DNA of 9,514 nucleotides, taken from assembly GCA_959602875.1 (NCBI GenBank), contig CAUGVQ010000082.1, positions 1-9,514 of the forward strand. Direction: 5' to 3'. The translations under genes and the position numbers were made by a program. Positions 6,501 to 9,514 of the stretch are shown here, piece by piece. The DNA comes from an uncultured Collinsella sp. GTDB lineage: Bacteria > Actinomycetota > Coriobacteriia > Coriobacteriales > Coriobacteriaceae. The notes below the pieces were generated by a model, which made no database searches, was not told where the DNA came from, and saw only the letters and a list, made by a program, of their open reading frames with translations. How positions within the stretch are numbered: the stretch's first letter is position 1; each line of letters begins with the position of its first letter.

Positions 6501-9500
6501 TCGGCGCGCGCCTCGCCAGCGGGAAGCGGCCGATACACGTTGGCGCGGTAACCGTTGATCACGATGGCGTCGTTGGAGGCGGAGTATTCGACCGTATAGT
6601 ATTTGCCGTCGATGCCGATGGCGCCGGGGCGCGGCAGCTGGAGGTCGCCCGTCACGGCTCCGGCGTCGACCTTCGCCCCGTCCTCACTGTATGTGATGCC
6701 GTCGATCGTGAACGACTTCTCGACCTTCTCCTGCAGCTCAGCGCGGGCGGCCTCGATGGCTACGGGGTCAGCCTTGATGGTCACCTCGAACGGCACATCA
6801 ACCGTAAGCTCGGGGGCGCCCGACTTCGTGATGCTCACGCTCGCTGTCAGGGTTACCTTGGTATCGACCGACGGGCGCGTAACCTTGCCGGTGTTCGTAT
6901 CATCCCATGCGTCACCGGTAATCTTGACAACGTTCTCGTTAGAGGAGGCCCAACTGACCTTCGACCAGCTCTTGCCTGAGAGCTCGAGCGGCAGCGTCAT
7001 GTTCTGTGTGACGGACGCGGCGGTATCACTCTCGGCAAAGTCAATCGCGAGCGCTTCAGCTGCGTCGGCCTTGAGCATCTCGACCACGCGCGCCTCGTCC
7101 CACGGCATGGTGGTGGTGCGCTCAGGCGTAAACGAGACGGTCTCGCCGTCGCGCGAGAGCTCGAACGTGGGTGTAAACGTCTGGTATGTGCTAAACCCGC
7201 TCCAACCGGTGAGGTCATCCGGGTCCATAAAGAAGAAGGTGACATCGCCGTTGGTGGCATCATCGGTCGAGACGTCGAGCGTAGCCTTGTCGTTGGGATT
7301 CGTCACCTCGACGGCGGTCGTGCGCACCGTGACGTCATCGGCCCCCATGGCGGCGAGCTTCTGGGCAAGCACGTCGTTGGCGTTGGTGTCCTCGCCGTAG
7401 GTGAGGGCGAGGCGCCAACCCTCGTCATTGAGCTTGGCTACAATGCCTGCAAGCGAGCCCGCGTCGATAACCGGGTTGACGGACGCGATCTCCACCTGCG
7501 ATGAGCCGCTCGTTGCCACGGCCTTGAGGTACTTGCCTGCGAGGTCGGACGTGATGGTGAGCTCGGCGGCGTTGGCTCCCTTGATGGCAGCAAACTCACC
7601 ATCCGTCGCATCGGCCGCGTACCACTGGATGGCAACGTCTTCGGTCACCACGTCGCCCATGGTGCTCGAGCCGTCCAGACGCTTGGCCTGCACCGTCGCC
7701 GTTACCGTATCGCCTGTGAAGAGCTGCTCGGCTGCGCTGTTAATGAGGGGCGAGGTGGTCACGCGCAAGAGGTCGTAGGTACCCGTGGGAAGCACCGTGA
7801 AGCTTGTCGACGTGACCGTGTTATCGAGCGCCGAGGCGCTCACGCGGAGCGTCTTGCCCACATAGCTATCGAGCAGCAGAAGCGCACCCTTGGGCGCGCC
7901 CGCAACGCCCTCGGACAGAGGCGTCCACGTGCCATCTTCGCCCTGCACCTCCCACGTAAACGTGAGCTTGGCGTCGGACGGCGCCGGGTCGTCGCCATAG
8001 TATGAACCCTTGACCATGGCTGTGGGCGTGATGGTGTTGCCCGCCTGTGCGGCCTGGCCGGAGGATTCGAGCTTCACAGCAGTTAGCGTGTACTGACCGG
8101 CGATGGTCACCGGGCCGAGCGGATCCACGCTTTGCGTGCTGCCGTAGTAGGGTTTCTTGGTGCTTACCACCGAGCCGTCGCTCGTGGCCTTGACGCGCAG
8201 GTACTTGCCCTGCATGTCCTCGCCGATGACGTAGGTCGCACCCGTCGCGCCCAGGATGTCCTTGAACGCGGAGTCAATCGTGGTCTTGCTGTCAGCGTAC
8301 TGCCACTGGTAGTAGACCTTGTCGGTTTCAGAAACCGTAGTGGACGAGCTCTCCTTATAGACCGTCGCCGTGAGCGTGGAGCCCACGCGCGCATCGCCCG
8401 CAACCGTCACCTGGTAGAGCTCGACCGAGCCCGGCTCCACCACGGGACCGACGGCCGAAGAATCCTCCTTGCCGAAGCCGCCATCCGCACGTGCCTCGAT
8501 GTACTTGCCGATGAGGTTCTTGGTCACCACAAGCGTGCTGTCCGTTGCGTTCTCAATCTTTGTATCGGTGGAGGATGAGCTGTCGCCGTAATACCACGAC
8601 CAGGTGACGCGCCCGTTGCCGGTGACGTCCTCACCGCCGACCGTCGCGGTGGCTGTGAGCGTGTCGCCCACATTGACCTTGCCGGACTTATCGAGCTTGA
8701 CGGAGGTGATATTGAGCGAGCCGGGCGCGGCGACCGGCAGGTTCACCGCGCGCGAATACGTGCTAGCCCCTACCTTCGACGAGACAACGCAGCGAATGTA
8801 CTTGCCCTCAAGAGCCTCGCCGAGCACGAGCGTATCCGAGGTGCCGCTCTCGATATCCTTGTAGGTTCCGCTCTTCGTGTCGGCAACCTGCCATTGGAAG
8901 TTGAGCAGACCGGGCTCGATGTAGGCGCCGGAAGGCGCGCCTTTCTCACGCGCCCTGGCAATAGCCGTATCACCCACGCAGAAAACCGAGGTACCGTTTT
9001 CTTGGTTCTCGATAACCACAGAGTAGATGTCCACCTGGCCCTCAAGCTTCACGGGGCCGACGGCGCTGTAGGACGAAAGCTCGACCGTGTTGGCGCCCGC
9101 GTCGGCAGACACGGCGAAGCAACAGCCCGCATACTTCTCGTCGTTGACCGTCAGCGTAGGACCGGTTTCATTCTCGATGGTCGTCCACTCGGTACTATAG
9201 CTGGGCGAGTCGGTCTTGGCGTACTTCCAGGTGTAGGTAACCTTGGCGTTGTCGACATACGTGGGGTTGTAGGAGCTGCCCGTGTAGGCCTTCGCCGTGA
9301 GCGTGACCGGCAGCTGGAGCGAGTCGGGCTTGGCAAGCTCCACGCCCGAAAGTTTGACGGCACCCTCGGCCATGACGGCATCGGAGGTAGTTGCATTGAC
9401 CTCGTTCACGCCGGCCGCAGCGATGACCTTGATGTACTTATCCTGCTGGTCCTCCGTCAGCGTGAACGTGCTGCCGTTGCCGGCGTCTTCGATAGTGGTG

Positions 9501-9514
9501 AAGGTGCCGTAGCG
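3572..9514 (-). CDS. Giant Ig-repeat surface protein with two DUF4430 domains and a beta-propeller (5' end missing)
   Basis: The gene is open to the right edge, so start and signal peptide are unseen; 1980 residues are visible. From N to C: at least seven Ig-like repeats of about 100 residues (9514-7472), each with VGDT-like and GKYLRV-like motifs and a central Trp; an unassigned segment (7462-7100); about three atrophied bacterial Ig modules (7090-5945) with LP, W-SSN and GKVTRP motifs; two DUF4430 domains (5926-5585, 5560-5204); a PQQ-like beta-propeller (5092-3989) with NLRTGAVVW; an acidic Gly/Ser linker (3949-3851); a 23-residue hydrophobic helix (3670-3602); and RRRRGGE. No LPXTG precedes the helix, so anchoring seems to be by the membrane helix. 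Six Cys are visible: adjacent pair CC, two in the next repeat and two in the propeller. This suggests an adhesin-like stalk holding ligand-binding modules near the membrane. No catalytic motif is seen. The residue at 9409 is an internal Val, not a start. Confidence 0.9.
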   Translation of the reverse strand, partial: RYGTFTTIEDAGNGSTFTLTEDQQDKYIKVIAAAGVNEVNATTSDAVMAEGAVKLSGVELAKPDSLQLPVTLTAKAYTGSSYNPTYVDNAKVTYTWKYAKTDSPSYSTEWTTIENETGPTLTVNDEKYAGCCFAVSADAGANTVELSSYSAVGPVKLEGQVDIYSVVIENQENGTSVFCVGDTAIARAREKGAPSGAYIEPGLLNFQWQVADTKSGTYKDIESGTSDTLVLGEALEGKYIRCVVSSKVGASTYSRAVNLPVAAPGSLNITSVKLDKSGKVNVGDTLTATATVGGEDVTGNGRVTWSWYYGDSSSSTDTKIENATDSTLVVTKNLIGKYIEARADGGFGKEDSSAVGPVVEPGSVELYQVTVAGDARVGSTLTATVYKESSSTTVSETDKVYYQWQYADSKTTIDSAFKDILGATGATYVIGEDMQGKYLRVKATSDGSVVSTKKPYYGSTQSVDPLGPVTIAGQYTLTAVKLESSGQAAQAGNTITPTAMVKGSYYGDDPAPSDAKLTFTWEVQGEDGTWTPLSEGVAGAPKGALLLLDSYVGKTLRVSASALDNTVTSTSFTVLPTGTYDLLRVTTSPLINSAAEQLFTGDTVTATVQAKRLDGSSTMGDVVTEDVAIQWYAADATDGEFAAIKGANAAELTITSDLAGKYLKAVATSGSSQVEIASVNPVIDAGSLAGIVAKLNDEGWRLALTYGEDTNANDVLAQKLAAMGADDVTVRTTAVEVTNPNDKATLDVSTDDATNGDVTFFFMDPDDLTGWSGFSTYQTFTPTFELSRDGETVSFTPERTTTMPWDEARVVEMLKADAAEALAIDFAESDTAASVTQNMTLPLELSGKSWSKVSWASSNENVVKITGDAWDDTNTGKVTRPSVDTKVTLTASVSITKSGAPELTVDVPFEVTIKADPVAIEAARAELQEKVEKSFTIDGITYSEDGAKVDAGAVTGDLQLPRPGAIGIDGKYYTVEYSASNDAIVINGYRANVYRPLPAGEARADASRAVELTLTVTSKDNAEVSVGKTIELVIAPLEAEDIEAELALMAEAKTGYAAALLNGQNAEAVTGNLSTFQKAYRAADGTLAWARDYETANAAGDGIVTDDLEPDDEMGTVPGHWFKSSNAGVVAHDTLLITQPEYDTQITVTSKLSSEKYARYIERYADDATWGATFSQLAGQEVTATFTVAGIKGAEDPNVEASISVVGMDAFGEDQVWAASTEYALEKGATAADLTEAMLEATGLSADYGEGSYGWYLNTITASDGRVLGWDEETGKYWQLFVNGEASSLGAGSVTLNPGDEVVWYYSAYGASPDDIGKAKITVTAQVIGPDANGADTSWMNLTELSLPQGSTAADLTERALALAGLEADTGTGTGSYGWFLNSITSPITGEVLGTVETEPKVWSYWQLFVNGEVSELGAGNVELQPDDQVVWFYSSHGESLPENDIEVDPGAWAERPSDWTAEWDGITSGVLEDVATPVEGGELAWSVDLGSNIDASRYASDPLIVNGNVYIAVGDELRIYDAEGGGGPIASAKLATAIDSVARMVYTDGVIVVPLNGGRLQVLTADTLTTVSLTGTLAEGRQSLSSLTVNGGYAYFGTTDGAGTAGAYYCVNLRTGAVVWSTSDAGNYWTGGIMAGKSLVTVDNAGVVRARDAQTGEVLGQLELGATVRAQLVADPADPSTLYAVTAGGTLRRISLASDGSLTQTGSVKFAATSTSTPTITGGRAYVGGAGSDNAGVLAVIDLASLTVEHAVTGFANGTSLPGDVKSTPTVSVRGKETYVYFTCNAPAGAAYLYRLGDAYARVLYQPEGPQGGYTMASVVAGADGALYFINDAGYLFLIEAGEALPDPVPWTPLEPSQPGSGSGGDGDSGSGDETEEPNVGGDNGDARKGVPQIALASSTAEGDAASEEPGDAGEAAAGESLLAEFARSGESGAAVAGALAARAAEGPGLVLLLPALGIAAGITVLAGLLATRRRRGGE
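3989..5092 (-). other. PQQ-like beta-propeller domain of the giant protein
   Basis: About 370 residues of repeated beta-strand blades. Typical signs are ELAWSVDLG followed by DPLIVNGNVYIAVGDELRIYD, then NLRTGAVVW, ARDAQTGEVLG, STPTITGGRAYVGG and a final DGALYFINDAGYLFLIEAG. The TG-W/TG-V motif is that of PQQ-enzyme/BamB-type blades; seven or eight blades would fit the length. No PQQ-dehydrogenase active-site features are seen, so a binding or scaffold role is likelier than an enzyme. Two Cys (YYCVN and YFTCNAP) lie in separate blades. Confidence 0.75.
5275..5303 (-). repeat. 29-bp exact direct repeat, copy in the second DUF4430 domain
   Basis: These 29 bases are identical to 5659-5687, 384 bp (128 codons) away in the same frame. 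They encode the YWQLFVNGE core of each domain. Identity including third codon positions exceeds that of the flanking sequence. Confidence 0.9.
5659..5687 (-). repeat. 29-bp exact direct repeat, copy in the first DUF4430 domain
   Basis: Partner of the copy at 5275-5303. It covers the YWQLFVNGE strand and turn, the most conserved part of the domain. It could act as a short homology for in-frame deletion or duplication of one DUF4430 unit. Confidence 0.9.
5945..7090 (-). other. Atrophied bacterial Ig-like modules of the giant protein
   Basis: About 380 residues forming roughly three modules. Each seems to begin with an acidic, Ala-rich helix (for example AIEAARAELQEKV and EDIEAELALMAEAK) followed by a beta region. 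The first shows MTLPLELSG, VSWASSNENVV and GKVTRP-VTLTA, the hallmark of the atrophied Ig family. The second has LQLP, VEYSASNDAIVING and LTLTVTSKD; the third has HWFKSSNAGVV and ends EVTATFTVAG. In other surface proteins these are spacers or binding stalks. The boundaries are approximate. Confidence 0.6.
7472..9514 (-). repeat. Array of at least seven Ig-like repeats in the giant protein
   Basis: Units at about 9371-9514 (partial), 9059-9361, 8732-9052, 8441-8725, 8111-8431, 7787-8101 and 7472-7783. Each has an early GxVxL-like strand, a VGDTLTATV-type strand, a Trp-centred WxWxYA-type strand, and a T-x-GKYLRVKAT-type strand near its end. Variants of that last motif read DKYIKVIA, EGKYIRCVV, IGKYIEARA, QGKYLRVKA, VGKTLRVSA and AGKYLKAVA. 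Divergence between units is considerable, so the array is old rather than recently expanded. The number of units beyond the right edge is unknown. Confidence 0.75.

Noticed and set aside
9407..9409. GTG at 9409 as the start of the giant gene
   Set aside because: The frame remains open to the window edge, and the 35 upstream codons encode the end of another Ig-like repeat (TLTEDQQDKYIKVIAAAG), so this is an internal Val.

Overview
The window looks like chromosomal DNA of a high-GC Gram-positive bacterium. The GC-rich third codon positions, three GTG starts, strong purine-rich ribosome binding sites and a very large Ig-repeat surface protein with a C-terminal membrane anchor together suggest a gut member of the Coriobacteriia (Collinsella/Olsenella-like). 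That placement is inference from style and gene content; no marker gene is present.

Layout, left to right. Positions 1-229 hold no certain gene: possibly the last codons of a rightward gene, then a very stable imperfect palindrome (32-133), then two copies of an operator-like dyad spaced exactly 40 bp apart (136-153, 176-193). A leftward DegV/FakB-type fatty-acid-binding protein gene follows (230-1117). It is divergent from the first of two tandem rightward GtrA-family membrane protein genes (1329-1724 and 1934-2332). The two GtrA proteins are about half identical and each has its own ribosome binding site. A strong rho-independent terminator (2349-2392) closes the rightward set.

The remaining 7.1 kb is a leftward, translationally coupled two-gene unit whose start lies beyond the right edge. 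The first gene (3572-9514, 5' end missing, 1980 residues visible) encodes a giant modular surface protein. From N to C it has at least seven Ig-like repeats, an unassigned segment, about three atrophied-Ig-like modules, two DUF4430 (transcobalamin-C-terminal-like) domains, a PQQ-type beta-propeller, an acidic Gly/Ser linker, a hydrophobic helix and an Arg-rich tail. No LPXTG motif is visible. One base after its stop codon begins a 381-residue protein with an N-terminal membrane anchor, a small unassigned domain, a long Ser/Ala/Gly linker and one more DUF4430 domain (2425-3570).

The most interesting hypothesis is that these two proteins form a cell-surface ligand-capture pair. DUF4430 is related to the beta domain of cobalamin carriers, and beta-propellers capture B12 on the surface of Bacteroides (BtuG). 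A corrinoid or other small-molecule binding role is therefore testable, but nothing inside the window proves it.
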